This document shows, in pieces, positions 32,931 through 45,162 of a stretch of 64,000 nt of DNA (positions are counted from its first letter, which is position 1; every line of letters begins with the position of its first letter). Origin of the DNA: Amblyomma americanum (Eukaryota > Arthropoda > Arachnida > Ixodida > Ixodidae). A program made the position numbers and the translations under genes. The stretch is from NCBI RefSeq assembly GCF_052857255.1, contig NC_135505.1, forward strand, positions 137,986,343 to 138,050,342, read 5' to 3'. The notes under the pieces are model-generated. The model was not told the origin of the DNA. It saw only the letters and a list, made by a program, of their open reading frames with translations, and searched no databases.

Positions 32931-33783
32931 TCAGTCTACGCCGCGTAGTAGTTCACCGTCTACTGACAAGAAAGCACTTGCCGAATCAGACCGTTCTCAA
33001 TGATTGAACACAGCCACTTGTTGATCGGCAAGGCAAGTAAATTTTGCCAGTACAAGCTTTAATAAACGTATGCCGTAACATTCGCCTCTGTCCTATAAGA
33101 CTGTTTGCTCTTTTCTAAATTATGTAACTAAGTTTCTTCGAAGTGCCAGTAAACTCCCTTGTTTATCGCTCTTCCCAAATGGCAAGCTTCCATCCTTCCT
33201 CGTCCCTTCTCCGGCCCAACCACGCTACCCTGCATCGTAACAACTGGTGGCAGCGGTCGGATGATGCTGCCCGGCCCGTAACACCGGACAGAGAAAGGGG
33301 GAAGGGAATGTCTTCAATGAAGTGGTTTCTGTTGGTTTGTCACATGACGCCGCACTCCCTCCTCACCTCATTTTTTCACTATGGCAGGGCGGGAAATTCA
33401 ATCGGTGCATTCCAGCTGCGAACGAAATCAAAACTACCGCGACTACGGTCTTGCAGCCTTGCTCCCCGGTCACGTCGCTCATCTTACGCTGACGTCAGTG
33501 TTGATTATGTTACGGGCTGCCTGCTGAAATTCTAGCTGCAGTTTCGTAACGTGAGGTTAGAGTATGCGGTGCATTTTAGAGACAAAACTGGACTCTCCAC
33601 CTTTGCCGCCTCAAAGCGCTGGCGTGCTTTATTTCATTTAGTATTTCCCTTTGCTTGTTTTACGGCGCGAGTCGCTATACTGAGCCTACATCGACCCGTC
33701 GCGTGGAGGAAGTCCGTTCAAGATCACTGATCTGGGCAGCCTGGAGAGAAAGGTGACAGCGAATACAGATGCTGTGATAAAAG
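32931..33783. other. 3' flank of copy 2, candidate poly(A) signal
   Basis: An AATAAA at 33061-33066 is the first good polyadenylation signal past the copy 2 stop. No other feature is seen. Confidence 0.35.
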
Positions 33784-34038
33784 GTTTGGTTTGGTTTATG
33801 GTGGTTTAACGTCGCAAAGCGACTCAGGCTATGAGGGACGCCGTAGTGAAGGGCTCCGGAAATTTCGACCACGTGGGGTTCCTTAACGTGCGCTTACATC
33901 GCACATGCACACGGGCCTCTGGAATTTTGCCTCCAGCTCCAGCGAAATTCTACCACCGCGACCGAGATCAAACCCGCGTCTTTCAGGCCAGCAGACGACT
34001 GTCATAACCACTGAGCCACCACGGCGGGTGATAAGAGG
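33773..34038 (-). repeat. SINE-A, full length, imperfect target duplication
   Basis: The SINE occupies 33784-34027 in reverse. Flanks GTGATAAAAGG (33773-33783) and GTGATAAGAGG (34028-34038) match at 10 of 11 positions. Confidence 0.88.
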
Positions 34039-35439
34039 ATAAAAGGTGATAAAAGGAAGATTGGTACAGTAGGCGTATAAAATGAAGGGATGCTGTTGTC
34101 TCGAGAGGGATTAAAAGAATAGATGAAAAAACGTCAGCCAGGAGAGAAAGCAGAAGAACTATATAAAACAACAAGAGGGGGGCGCGGCCGCAGGAGAAAG
34201 GAGACAAGAAGGGGGAGAAAATGAAGAGACGCTGTTGTGGTCAGAGAAATAAATTTATCTAAATGCGCTATCGGGCCCGATCTAATAGGTTCTGCATTTA
34301 GTTTTCCACCAGAGCAGCTCGCAAGTGAAAGTGTCGATGGGAGGAATCTCAGCCAAGATTCCCGCTGCGGGCTGCCACAGAAACAAATAACCGAAAAATT
34401 ATAGTGCGCGGAGGTGCCCTGCCCCACGGTACTGGGTGGTACGGTAGGGATCCGTCATGTTCACGCTAGTGAGGCTCGACGTCGCCTTCGACAAACCACA
34501 GTTATGCTAGAATGTATGCTATCCTAGAATGTAACGGCGCCCATGTCTGGAATAAATTTCCTGACGAGGCAAAGCAAAATATTATTTTTTCGCCACCTTT
34601 AAGCATCCTTTTCCAGTCTCCATTGGAATTTGGGAAGAAACAAGTTTGTGTGGTTTGATTTAGAAGTTTTGTGCGTAGTTCACGGTATTGACGTGCAGGC
34701 GAATCTGCCATGTATTATTCTATTTCGGATTGGCTTTCCATTACTCTATTACTGAGCAGTGTTGTGATTGTATCCTCTCATCATGAGGTCTACGAATATT
34801 GTACTTGTTTAGCGTTTGAACCCATCACTAGCCCTAAAGGCTATGGGTCCAAGGAACATTCTGCACTGGCTTTCAAAAATATTATACAAAAAAAATCTTT
34901 TAGAATTACCGAAGCATTGTGGTTCGTGACAAACTCGAACAAAGACCATGAAATAATATAATGTCATGTTACTAGAGGAATATTTTAACACCTGCAAATA
35001 ACTGGGCTCGCTAAAAACGTTCAAAGCGTTTTTGTTCATCACATGTCTGACACGAATCAGAATCCATGCTAGCGCACCTGAACATGGCAAGCAACACCAG
35101 GCTTCACTTCTCTGCCTCAGTTACTTCCAACCGAATGTTAAAACTGCCCTGCGAACAAACGCAGCGGCGTCTGCTGCCACTTCCAAAGGGACTGTCGTCA
35201 GATTGTTGTCATCGAGGCAAGTCTGGAAAAAAAAAGTGCTCGAATAAGCTTACAAAGTGTACCAGGCGGTAGGTAAATACCGCCTCTGCAAATAGGGCCT
35301 CTAACAATATTTATTTATTTGTTTATTTATTTCTGAATACCCTAGGAAAAGAAATTCACAGGACGGCCACGACTGTGTAACGCGAGATTCAGCGATAGCT
35401 GTTTAGGCGTTTAGTTAAATTGGGGATGTATTTTTTTTA
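34039..35439. other. Intergenic, with a LINE-tail-like hairpin at 34815-34855
   Basis: GAACCCATCACTAGCCCTAAAGGCTATGGGTCC resembles the stem-loop near 48585-48620, a form typical of some LINE 3' ends. Otherwise nothing is recognised. Confidence 0.35.
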
Positions 35440-35539
35440 ATTGGTTTTGGGGGGAAAGGAAATGGCGCAGTATCTGTCTCATATATCGTTGGACACCTGA
35501 ACCGCGCCGTAAGGGAAGGGTAAAGGAGGAAGTGAAAGG
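35440..35539 (-). repeat. SINE-B 3' part only
   Basis: From 'ttggttttggggggaaagga' to GGAGGAAGTGAAAG, then an abrupt switch to unrelated sequence. Confidence 0.82.
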
Positions 35540-35849
35540 CGCACTGGTGTAGCGATGCACCCCTGCACTTGGCTGTTCCTAACAGAGCCACCCGTATGCT
35601 TGTGCGACCCAAGGTTGACCGGCGCTGAAGCCGAAGCCAGGGACAGGCGCCTAACAGCTGTCGCTGTAAAACTAAGGCAGAAGGAAGCATTCAGTGATTA
35701 CATGCTAAGATATATCCGACAGCCTTCCACCGGCAACTTCTCCCTTGAAGTTCAGCACAAACTACACAATGACTTTTACAATTAGTTAACCTCTACCTTC
35801 AACGGTGTCCTTCCCGCAATAGCAGCTGCTGTGAGAGAAATTCTTGTTT
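35540..35849. other. Unclassified stretch with a 76-codon open frame
   Basis: The frame at 35555-35785 has Leu/Arg/Gln-rich sequence (ARDRRLTAVAVKLRQKE). No family recognised; could be a transposon remnant. Confidence 0.3.
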
Positions 35850-36110
35850 AATAATAATAATAGTAATAAAAATAATAATAATTGGTTTTTGGGGAAAGGA
35901 AAGGGCACAGTATATGTCTCATATATCGGCGGACACCTGAACCGCGCCGTAAGGGAAGGGATAAAGGTGAAGGAGGGAGTGAAAGAAGAAAGGAAGAAAA
36001 AGGTGCCGTAGTGGAGGGCTCCTTTGAGGGCTGCGTATTTATGGAGGCAAAACGCTAAGGCGCCCGTGTGCTGTCCAATGTCAATGCACGTTAAAGATCC
36101 CCAGGTGGAA
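35850..36110 (-). repeat. SINE-B with its 5' half inverted in place
   Basis: 35850-36022 is the 3' half of a SINE-B in minus orientation, ending GTGGAGGGCTCC. 36028-36110 is the 5' half in plus orientation (GGCTGCGTATTTATGGAGGC ... GATCCCCAGGTGG). The two halves meet head to head with about 13 consensus bases missing between them. Confidence 0.85.
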
Positions 36111-36179
36111 TCGTTGTTTACATTCTCGCTTTATTGTATGAGAGGCGCTATTGGATTGGAAAACATTTATTTCGTCCGA

Positions 36180-36415
36180 AGGCAAAGTGAAGATGGTCCG
36201 TGCTAGGTGGCTATCAATCCACTGCTGCCAACGACTTGAGTAGCCCATTCAGTGGCCCTGGTCTGAACGCCCAGGTCTGAGCTGACCAACACGGCCTCCC
36301 ATTGCTCGAGACTAGGAACTTTTATTAGAGATTCCGCTAGCGCCTCCTCTTTACAGTTCCACAATATGTGATCGTAAGTGGCCATTTCGCCCCATAGTGT
36401 ACATTCCGGGTGCTA
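36180..36415 (-). pseudogene. LINE C-terminal fragment
   Basis: The minus-strand frame ECTLWGEMATYDHILWNC matches the C-terminal Cys/His knuckle seen in many tick LINE ORF2 proteins (compare 22621-23010), followed by about 45 residues ending SSGLIAT. The first Cys of the knuckle is replaced by His, and upstream coding is absent. Confidence 0.6.
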
Positions 36416-36559
36416 CAAATTTTATAAAGTGCTGTTTTGAATTTGGGGATTGCTGATCGTAATGTTTCTGCTGGTTTTCTAGCTCTATTTAGAGCGTCAG
36501 TAGAAAAAGCGGTGCCTGAGAGTGGTTCCCGAAATGCACCATCGCATACGCTGTATATT

Positions 36560-37480
36560 TCAAGAAAGAAGAAAAATAAAGGAAGAGCTACAGGCGTAGC
36601 CTGACAAGGCCTCTTTCTTCACCCAGAAGTCACAGCGAACAGGATGCATATGTGCACTGAGGTTGCAATATCAAAGCACATATGTAATAAACAGATATTT
36701 TCACACGCATATTGCATAAAAATTTGATCACAGAAGAGCAGGTAGCACTTGAAACAAAATTTCGGAATTAAACAAATACAAAAAACATACTAATACTGAT
36801 ACAGTCAGACATTTCGATAGTCATTTTCTAACAACTACTTCCTCCCCGAAGTGTTAGATATACGTGAGCTGAAACCAAGCCTACTTCCTATTATGTTCAA
36901 CAGAGCAGGGACCGAGTAATATACAGGTTGCATGCCATAATTAGTATGGATTCTTGAAGTTCTTAAAGTCTCCTTGCGCAGGCTGTACCAACTGGGTGAC
37001 TTGGACATGATTTTCTCATATAGTTTGTTATTTTTATGCACTTTGCTAGTCTGAAAGAGTACATTTGATCAGGTTTAAGGTTTGCATGTTTCAATGGATG
37101 CGTTCGTAAATATTGGGGTCGACTTCGGTAATTTTCGAAAATTGTCTACATCTCTTTCTGTAACGTAGTTATATCGGTATAATTTTAGTATTGGTTCCAC
37201 AGACTAGGCTACAGTATGATATTCTTCAATGAAAAAATATGTAATATAACATTACCTTTAACCAAAGAAGTATGAGATTACTAAGTTTAAAGCGGCATCC
37301 GATAGCTTCACTCAAGTCCCGCACATAACTTATCGATATGTGTGCTCTATGACCGATCGCTTTGAAACTACTACCTAAAAACTTCAGAGTAACAATTTGT
37401 TTCATCCTTATATTATTAAACATTATAGTTGTGTTTCTGTGAATAAGGTTGTTGACATTGGCAAAATTAGCATATTTAGT
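36560..37480 (-). pseudogene. LINE reverse transcriptase C-terminal part, degraded
   Basis: Minus strand. VTLKFLGSSF ... YVRDLSEAIGCRFKL ... LKVMLYYIFFHS (37226-37423) resembles the post-catalytic segment of LINE RTs (KFLGV / VRDKLSRVVG / YYALFHS), and further on RIHTNYGMQPVYYSVPALLN (36835-37041) resembles the usual C-terminal RTNYG box. The frames are broken between them. Confidence 0.6.
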
Positions 37481-37639
37481 CAGATCAAATTAGCAACATA
37501 CTTACCTCTAATATGCGAAATTTGTCTCCTAAATCATGAGGAAGCCTCAGTTCAGTGTACATTACTCCACTCTGCCAAATATAAAAAACAGAAAGATAAA
37601 TCTTGTCATGTGTCGAAACATGCCATACCCTTAATGAAT

Positions 37640-37758
37640 TCACTTTCACTCCCTCCCTTATCCCTTCCCTTACGGCGCGGTTCAGGTGTCCAACGATATA
37701 TGAGACAGATACTGCGCCATTTCCTTTCCCCCCCAAAAAACCAATTATTATTAATTAT
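37640..37758 (+). repeat. SINE-B 3' end
   Basis: A fragment from CTTTCACTCCCTCC to the TTATTAATTA tail; no head. Confidence 0.82.
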
Positions 37759-38711
37759 GAAGAACGGATAAATGTGAGAAGACCGTGCAGTTTCAGCGCA
37801 CCTAAAACCAGTTGCATGTGCTCGTAAAGTTCTTTCTGCTACGGGCCTTAAGCGGAGTTAATAATTTCAGTAATTTGTAAATCAGGTTGCATGCATGCCA
37901 AGACATTAACAAGAGACGTAGAAGCTTTGGGCCTGAATTTAACGTCAAGTAGTAATAACAACTCAGCATTTAATTCATCTAAGTGCTCAAGTTATAGCCA
38001 GTGCACTTTAAGCATGCACTTTAAGGTTTCATGCTTTTATCATATGTATGGGTTTTATGTATTAACTATGCTGCAATAAATTTCTTTCAGTTGATAGTCA
38101 GCGCCCGCGTGTGTGTTTTCCTTTCTAGGTCCCGTCTGCTGCGCTGTTTCCATGCAAAGTAGTGCTAATTAACTAATGCTAAACAGTCAAAAAACAAACA
38201 ATACAATGTCACGACTAGTGGGTAGCAGGTACTGTTACATCCGATCTGTTGTCGTCTGCACTTTGTGAGATAGTTTGCAGAGATAATTGAGATTATATTT
38301 TCCGATATATAACGTACGCATCGCCATTTAAGATATTTGAGTATAAACCAACTGAATAATCCTTCATGTAGAGTGTATGGTAACTAATGTGAAGTTCTAA
38401 CAAAACGGTCGTTAACATTATCTGCATTCAAAATATTATCGCAACTACCCGGCGCTCTGACACGATTTTTCGAGCTTAAATCAAGAGGAAGCGCGAGATC
38501 TTACTTCGTGCCATAGCGCGCATAGCTCCTTAAGCGCTCTATTTTGGGGTTGGGCATTGCATCAATAGTGATAAGCGCCTGTTTTTTATTTAACGGAAGC
38601 CACATTAGTGCTGACCATTTTTCTGCAACTTATTTCTCGTGTCTTGTTGCAAGTACTTTGAGAAAGAACGCTTTCCAGCAGCCTATGGTTTCAGTTTGAT
38701 ATTTTTTATGT
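37759..38711. other. Intergenic, AT-rich, nothing recognised
   Basis: No open frame longer than about 62 codons and no repeat family recognised. Confidence 0.45.
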
Positions 38712-38954
38712 AATAATAATAATAATAATTGGTTTTTGGGGAAAGGAAATGGCGCAGTATCTGTCTCATATATCGTTGGACACCTGAACCGCGCCGCAAG
38801 GGAAGGGATAAAGGAGGGAGTGAAAGAAGAAAGGAATAAATAGGTACCGTAGTGGAGGGTCCGGAATAATTTCGACCACCTGCGGATCTTTAACGTGCAC
38901 TGACATCGCACAGCACACGGGCGCTTAGCGTTTTTCCTCCATAAAAACGCAGCC
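38712..38954 (-). repeat. SINE-B, headless, with (TAA)n tail
   Basis: Reverse orientation from the (TAA)n run to 'cctccataaaaacgcagccc'. The tRNA head is absent. Confidence 0.86.
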
Positions 38955-39109
38955 CGAGTTCGGTTATTGCTGCCTTTACGCAAAGGGAACAGAACGAATT
39001 AGAAGACACTCCCAGCATCCAAGACTGCACAAACTATCGACACAGTATTCTTGACCCATATATTGAATGAGCTTGTTTCTGCTGCTTTTCCATTTTCTCC
39101 ATTTGTTTA

Positions 39110-39700
39110 TTTTGTGGGGACTTTCCCCCGCGACTTCCCCTTTGGTTTGCTTTCGCGCGGTGCACCCTCCCACGGCTTCGCCTCGAGGATGTGCGTGCCA
39201 CGTCACTCTCCCCGGTTAGTTGCCCTACCTAACAAGAGAGGCCGCCGGCATCGCAGCGACACGAGCGCCGAAGACGGCGTGATTGCTGCGCGAAGGAGAG
39301 AGAGCGCAACCTTTTGGTCTGGGACGTTCATCGCGAGCGGGCATGTCGCCCGCGGAGCTCCGCTCTTCGCCAGCGGAGCGAAGAACTGGCAAGGAGACTT
39401 GCTCTCGTGTCTCGTCCCGAGCGGGCTCGGAGTAACCCTTGCCCTAGCGCGGGCGAAAATTCGCTCGTAACCTTGCTGGTGAGTCGGACGACCTTGATTC
39501 ATTAGCGTATCTTGTTGCTAGCTGGCGTTATTGTTGTTGTAGCAATAATTCCTGTTTGTGTCAGCCAGTGTCGTTCCTTTGTTCCCTCAGAGCAAGGCCC
39601 GACGTGGTCGGCGTGCGCTTGGTAGCGTACGCGATCACGTGGTAGGGTCCGGGCAGTTTTGAACTGTGTCAGCCACGGTTAAACGGGGAAAACGTATTTA
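39110..39700. other. GC- and CpG-rich island
   Basis: Markedly GC-rich against the AT-rich surroundings, with open frames on both strands (139 and 99 codons) that look compositional. It could be a CpG-rich promoter, a retroelement LTR or an untranslated leader. No decisive motif is visible. Confidence 0.35.
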
Positions 39701-40029
39701 TTCCCCAATTAAAACACCAGAATTTTTACAGCTCAGTGTTTAAAAAATTAATATTCTGAGGCGACGGTAATAGCAAATCAATAGAAACGCATAATATTGT
39801 CAGCTTATAAGCGGCCATAAATTTCTGTAAAATTTCATTATTCGAATGAAGTCACAGAAGTTAGCTTCGGCGTAACCCCTTGCCTGCATGATTTTCTTTC
39901 GCATTGATTGTTTGCCCTTTGTTGCTGATATGCTGCACCTTCAGTGCCACTAACGCCTGTAACCATGCGGCATTGTCCGGTTCAAAGGCGAATAACTTAC
40001 TGTGTTTCGCAGGTGTTCTACCATGCAAT

Positions 40030-40220
40030 CGCTGAGCTGAAACAAAAAAAAATGACAGTGGCTTACCTTGTCTAACCCTGGAATTCAGCGAAAAGCAAGC
40101 GCGCTTGCTAAGCGTCTGAGGCTCGTCCTTGGCAGCTCCGCTACACGCTCGCGACAGCCGTTCTAGATATACCCTCAGGACCACGTGGCTATGACGTGGT
40201 GTCACGTGGTATTACGACAC
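40030..40220 (-). other. LTR- or promoter-like segment
   Basis: On the minus strand, TGTCGTAATACCACGTGACACC begins a segment with repeated CACGTG palindromes. A GGTATATCTAG TATA-like box, a GC-rich leader and a GGTAAGCC donor-like site follow. The layout resembles an LTR promoter half, but no partner LTR is in the window. Confidence 0.3.
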
Positions 40221-40242
40221 CCCCATCGAATGTCATCACGTC

Positions 40243-41425
40243 AGTCAATCAATCATGTTTATTTAACATCATGACGATGTTGGGTGCGCCGACAAAAAGC
40301 CATTGGGAAGGCTTGACGAGGCCGACGCAGCCCACAAGGGCATTGCAGTGGTACACAACATGGTAGCACTTCCAGAAAATGAACAAAAGTAACATATTTG
40401 GCATTAGCTGTACATCAATTCGGACTCCTTATTTAGTTGACGTGGGAGAGTGTAGCTCAACATTTGATAACCATAATTTGTTCGCATCCTAGGCACATAC
40501 CACTTGGGTGTCGCACGTGTAGTGTACTTTGGCTCATTGCATTGTAATTCTGACAGATTTAGCATATTGCAATTATTGTGATTAACACCGGTTTTATACC
40601 GTTGTAGAAGTAAAACTTCGTACAGCTGTGGCAAACGAATGATTCGAAGATCAGTGAAAAACGGTTCGGTGTGTTCTAGTCGAGGAGCATTCATAATATT
40701 TCTAACAGCTTTCTTTTGAAGAAGATACAAGTGGTTAATATTTGTTAAAGACGTGGTACCCCACACCAAAAGACAATAATTTACAACAGAGGAAAAAAGT
40801 GCACTATACAACATTTTCTTGATACTCTTCGGCATGAAATATCTCAGCCGACACAAAATACCGACAACCTTTGACAGCTTGTTCATCACCATGTCAACGT
40901 GACCATTCCAACTCAAATGCTCATTAGAAATAACACCTAAACTTTTGACCGCAGGAACCGTTTCGATGAGCGACTTACCGATCCTTAAACAGAGTGGTGG
41001 CATATTTGTCAACTTGTTACGAGGCCGGAAAAGCACGGCCTTCGTTTTTGCAGTGTTTATGTTTAATAAATTATTTTGAGACCATTCTTGGAGTGACTGT
41101 AAACATTTTGTGGCTTGTTTCTCAAGATCTGGCAACTGTGCAGCTCTAAAGAATAAAGTGGTGTCATCAGCGTAAATCACAAAGGTTGGAAGATTACTAA
41201 TACAGACGATGTCATTAACATAAAGAAGAAACAGCAATGGTCCCAAGATGCTACCTTGCGGGACACCAGAAACGATGTGTCTAATATCAGATAAATCATT
41301 GTTTATTTTTACTTGTTGCGATCGAGCACTTAAGACTTAATTAAGTCAAGAAACTGTCCGCGGAAACCGTAATGCTTCACATCACCTCATAGGATGTTGT
41401 TAAGGTCAACGTAAATGTCACTCAA
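40243..41425 (-). pseudogene. CR1-like LINE, 5' truncated
   Basis: On the minus strand the RT enters near YGFRGQFLDLIKS (about 41360), is interrupted by a stop and frameshift at about 41320, and then reads SGVPQGSILGPLLFLLYVND, FVIYADDTTLFF (an intact YADD box), KSLGVISNEHLSW and a C-terminus ending at 40404. The 3' UTR runs to about 40243 with a short stem-loop (AAGCC-TTCCCAATGGCTT). Confidence 0.85.
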
Positions 41426-41790
41426 TGTCGAAGGTCAGAGATCAAAGGCCAACTAAACGACTTCAGTCAAGGTCAGCGATCGAGTAAAATTCGACACCAT
41501 AGCTGTACCATGTATGGTCATACATGACAAACGCGGTCGGGCTAAAGGTCATTCAAGGTCATTCTCCTGCCTACCCGACGACTGCTTTACCTACAGTAGT
41601 GAAGCTTTTCGCTTCAAAAAACAGCCGCACACAGGTCACTGGTGTCAAGATGGCGCGACCAAGAATAGCTCCCTTTTATGTAATCTTATCGCGAGATCGG
41701 CGTTGGTTCCCGAGCTTACCTTGACCAGTACCACGCCCCGATGCGTTTATGTCGGAAATCTTTTCTCGTCTTCGTTTTCTCGCTAACTCT
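41390..41790. repeat. Dispersed repeat R1
   Basis: Many 'aaggtca' half-site-like motifs are followed by GTAGTGAAGCTTTTCGCTTC, a hairpin also found at 54890-54910. The repeat type is unknown. Confidence 0.45.
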
Positions 41791-44457
41791 CAAAAGTAGT
41801 TTTATGAGTCACTCGTTATTCACATTATTGAGATCATCGGCTTTTTTCCATTAGCTCATTAGTGACGATGCGAGCAGGCTGTAATCATTTTATGAACGAT
41901 ACTACAGTGAGTGGGGCTGTCAAAAATGCCTGTTGAGTTTCATTTCGAGGAAGGTTACAAAGTTCACGGGTGTAGTTTTCTGTTAGTGCAAGCTTTTTCA
42001 TTTCCGTTAGAAAGGAGCAGCTCACGTTATTTGGTATTTTATTTTGGTTTGTTTTGAACTGTAAGCGTAGTTTTTGCATCACTGGAGCAATTACTCATTA
42101 CCACCCACTGAAGCGCAGCCAGACACCTACAAGCGTAGCTTCATGGGAACATAGTGATCTTTCCCTAGAGCCCGCGTCCAGGGATCAAAATATTTTCCTA
42201 TACAGTGCAAATTAGGTGTGGAGCCTGGCAATGTCTGTACCAAATTTCACGGTTCATTATCCGACAAACGAGCCTCAAATGTGAAAAGATATGGCCTGCA
42301 GTAAAAGTAACCGAGGTTGTTCTCATACCACATCATTAGATAAGAAGCACGTACTTACCAAGCGGGTCGTCCTCTGAGCTACGGAGCCCTTGCATGAGTT
42401 AATTATATCACAGAACGCGAGAACTGCCTGCATAAAATATTTATTATCATGTGAGCTTCTTTGCCTTACACGGCTTTGATATTGCGTTGTGGAGGTATGC
42501 GCCTTTAAGCAAGTTTAGCAAACAATGGCATGCATCATCTGGCACTGTTGTACATGTTCCTAAAATGTTCAGGACGCCGTTAATACGCTGCAAATGCAGA
42601 CATAGGAACATTATTCAAACGACCCAGAAATTGTAGTGAGCGGTTGTCGCGCGCTGCTAAAATACAGTGAATTGTTCTTATTTTCGAACCACTAGTGGCA
42701 ACGAATAACAATGGCAGCAACAATGTAAACTGATAAGCAAAATTGTTTGAAAAAAAAAACTTTAGAATTACTCATATGTTTAGAATCCGCAATTCTTGCC
42801 TCTACGTGATACGTGTCGTACATAAATATCCGCAATCAACACTTGAGATGTGTTTTGAGCAGTAAGTTAATGGGGTCGAGAATGAACACGTGCGACTACG
42901 ACAATTAGCACTGAGAAAACGATTAAGGACAGATTAACTGCATAATTCATTTCCTCTGGAAACTTCGTAATTGCCTCTTACAATGTGCGGACGTACAAGC
43001 ATCAACCCCTGTCACTTATAATTACATGTCCTTAATAGGCGACTTAGGTTGCCTTAAACTCAAAAGCCACGTTATACAAAAACGAGGAGGTTGAACTAGG
43101 CAATTTTTTTTTCTAAGCCGAGTTGTTCAAAAATAGACACCAAGTCAGAGCAAGCTCTAGTTTACTACTAACCAAGTAGTTCAACTCCACGTTCAAGCCA
43201 AGCATGACCAATTGATTAGGAATGATGTTAATCTCAAGCCAAATAGATTTATGTCCAAAATCGAAAATAATGGCAGCATTTGGTGGCGAATAGTGTCAAC
43301 GAACTCATTCTTGGTATTGCAGAAATAAATGGCTTTGGAGATGAACATTTACCTAATAATATTACAAGGTTTTCGCATTACGTGCGTATGAAAGTTGCCA
43401 GAAGCTTGTGCGTTTCACACACCCGTATACGTATGCACACACACATGGGATAAAGTGAGCGTATAGGAAATTGGGAGATTTTATGCAGACAACGGTACGC
43501 TTGCGACCAACGTTAGGTCATCATTTTCGCATGAGTATTCAAAAGCATACTTGTTTGCATAGAGATTTGAGAACGAACAAAAAAAAAGTTTCACCTTTCG
43601 GAGCTTTGCATGAGGTACCAGCCTTGAAACATTTGCTATCTCTTGGGTGCAAGCTCTAGCCACGCTTGCGTAATACGTTTTGGCTTTGGGAAGTCTTTGC
43701 CCTAGAATTAAGAACATCTTATCATTCGCAATTTCTCTGTATGGTCGACTATAGCGTTTTTTCCATGTGAAATCGCCAATTTTTTTTTAATTAGCATAAG
43801 CGCCATAAAGAACAAGCTTTGCTTTTCATCCTTGCAGTGTAGCCTTTCTGACATACCTACAGGCCAAAAGGTCTCGAAACGGGACGAAACGGCTTCTCCG
43901 TACATTATGGAGATTTAGTCGTCAAGAGGTGCCTTAAGCGCTCCACAACTTAGTTAAAAAAAGTAACCACGTTGTCTGGTTACATTGGGAAAGATGGCGC
44001 AGTTTAAACGCTACCCGATGTGAACAGAGCCTGGAGCGCAAGGACTACATTCACGCTGAAAAGAACATCACCACCGCTGACTTGCAAACATCTAAGGACT
44101 TGTTTCAACAAGCGGCACAGTAATGGCGGAAGAGTGGTTAATAATAAGATATCCTTGAGTCAAAGCTATTCATTATCTCTAACTTGTTGAGAATTCTCTA
44201 TTCTCAACGGATAACTCCTCTGCCTCTCCTTCTATTGTTCCTGTTGTTTATTCTAGACATAATTGTTCACAGTCTTCACTACGCACAACGTGTTTCATGT
44301 TTGATCGTAGCACTTCTGGTCGTAAGTTCAGCCGAACAATCACTGCAGCAATCTTCATGGCGTAAATTAGTTTGGGTATCTTTAAAATAGCCTCCTTAAA
44401 CAGAGCGCCAAAACTGACAGTAAAACGGGGGCATTGGGTGCAGTGAGAAGCTTATAG
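41791..44457. other. Long intergenic stretch, nothing recognised
   Basis: AT-rich, with no open frame longer than 78 codons and no repeat family that I could match to another part of the window. Confidence 0.45.
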
Positions 44458-44897
44458 GTGATGATGATTATGAATTTTTATCGCGCAAGGGCAACTGTGG
44501 CCAAAGAATTTCTATGTGATCATGCATGTATTGTACGCGCTGTCATTGATGTTATTTCCGGATCAGGCAATGCCAATGGAAACTGGCTCACACAACTTAA
44601 TAATAATAATAATATTAATTGGTTTTGGGGGAAAAGAAATGGCGCAGTATCTGTCTCATATATCATATATAGGGCAACTGTGGCCAAAGAACACCATGGC
44701 ACAAAGTTGCTTCATCTACTCAAGGTGGGGTCAGAGAACCATTTCCCAAGCATTTCACCCTAAAGAAGCCGAGCCCCAGGCAGGGGAAACCTTGTACTCA
44801 TTGTATCACCGGTGGGTACCCGGCGGCACTGGGTACCGAGCCCCGCACCTCCAGCATGCGAGGCGGATGCTCAAACGACTAAGTCACCGCTGCGGTC
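44458..44897 (-). repeat. SINE-C interrupted by a SINE-B insertion
   Basis: The host SINE-C (minus) is 44458-44508 plus 44671-44897, beginning with the ATGATGATTATGAATTTTTAT tail and ending in a head with 'gtcaccgctgcggtc'. The join is marked by the 21-bp duplication described for the insert. Confidence 0.85.
44509..44670 (-). mobile_element. 5'-truncated SINE-B carrying transduced 3' flank
   Basis: Flanked by a 21-bp direct repeat starting AGGGCAACTGTGGCC at 44488 and 44671. On its sense (minus) strand it reads: the last bases of SINE-B, a (TTA)n run, then about 90 bp of non-SINE DNA ending at the target site. The same non-SINE DNA in the same position relative to a SINE-B lies at 45883-45974. 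This suggests a read-through transcript copied from that locus. Confidence 0.8.
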
Positions 44898-45007
44898 AGA
44901 AGCTTGTAGGTGATGCAATACGTATATCTTTTACAGCGGAATGTCCGCTTCGTTCATATAATTTCTTTCCTTCGTCTCCAAAATACGGTGAATGAAATAG
45001 TAGAACT

Positions 45008-45162
45008 CATCTTTGAGCAGCGCGAAACACAAGACAAGAGGAAGAAACATGAGACGACACGAGCGCTTTTCTAACTCTAACAGTTTTCTAACAGTTAGAA
45101 AAGCGCTCGTGTCGTCTCATGTTTCTTCCTCTTGTCCTGTGTTTCGCGCTGCTTAAAGATGA
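45008..45162. repeat. Near-perfect hairpin H2, arms of about 69 bp
   Basis: Arms 45008-45076 and 45093-45162 are almost perfect reverse complements (for example GAGACGACACGAGCGCTTTTCTAAC and its complement), with a 16-bp spacer. The arm tips CAGCGCGAAACACAAGACAAG resemble Penelope-type termini. Confidence 0.85.

Noticed and set aside
39861..40205. 114-codon minus-strand frame with small intron-like pieces (TTTTGTTTCAG acceptor, GTAAG donors)
   Set aside because: The implied introns would be about 30 bp, and no protein family is recognisable.
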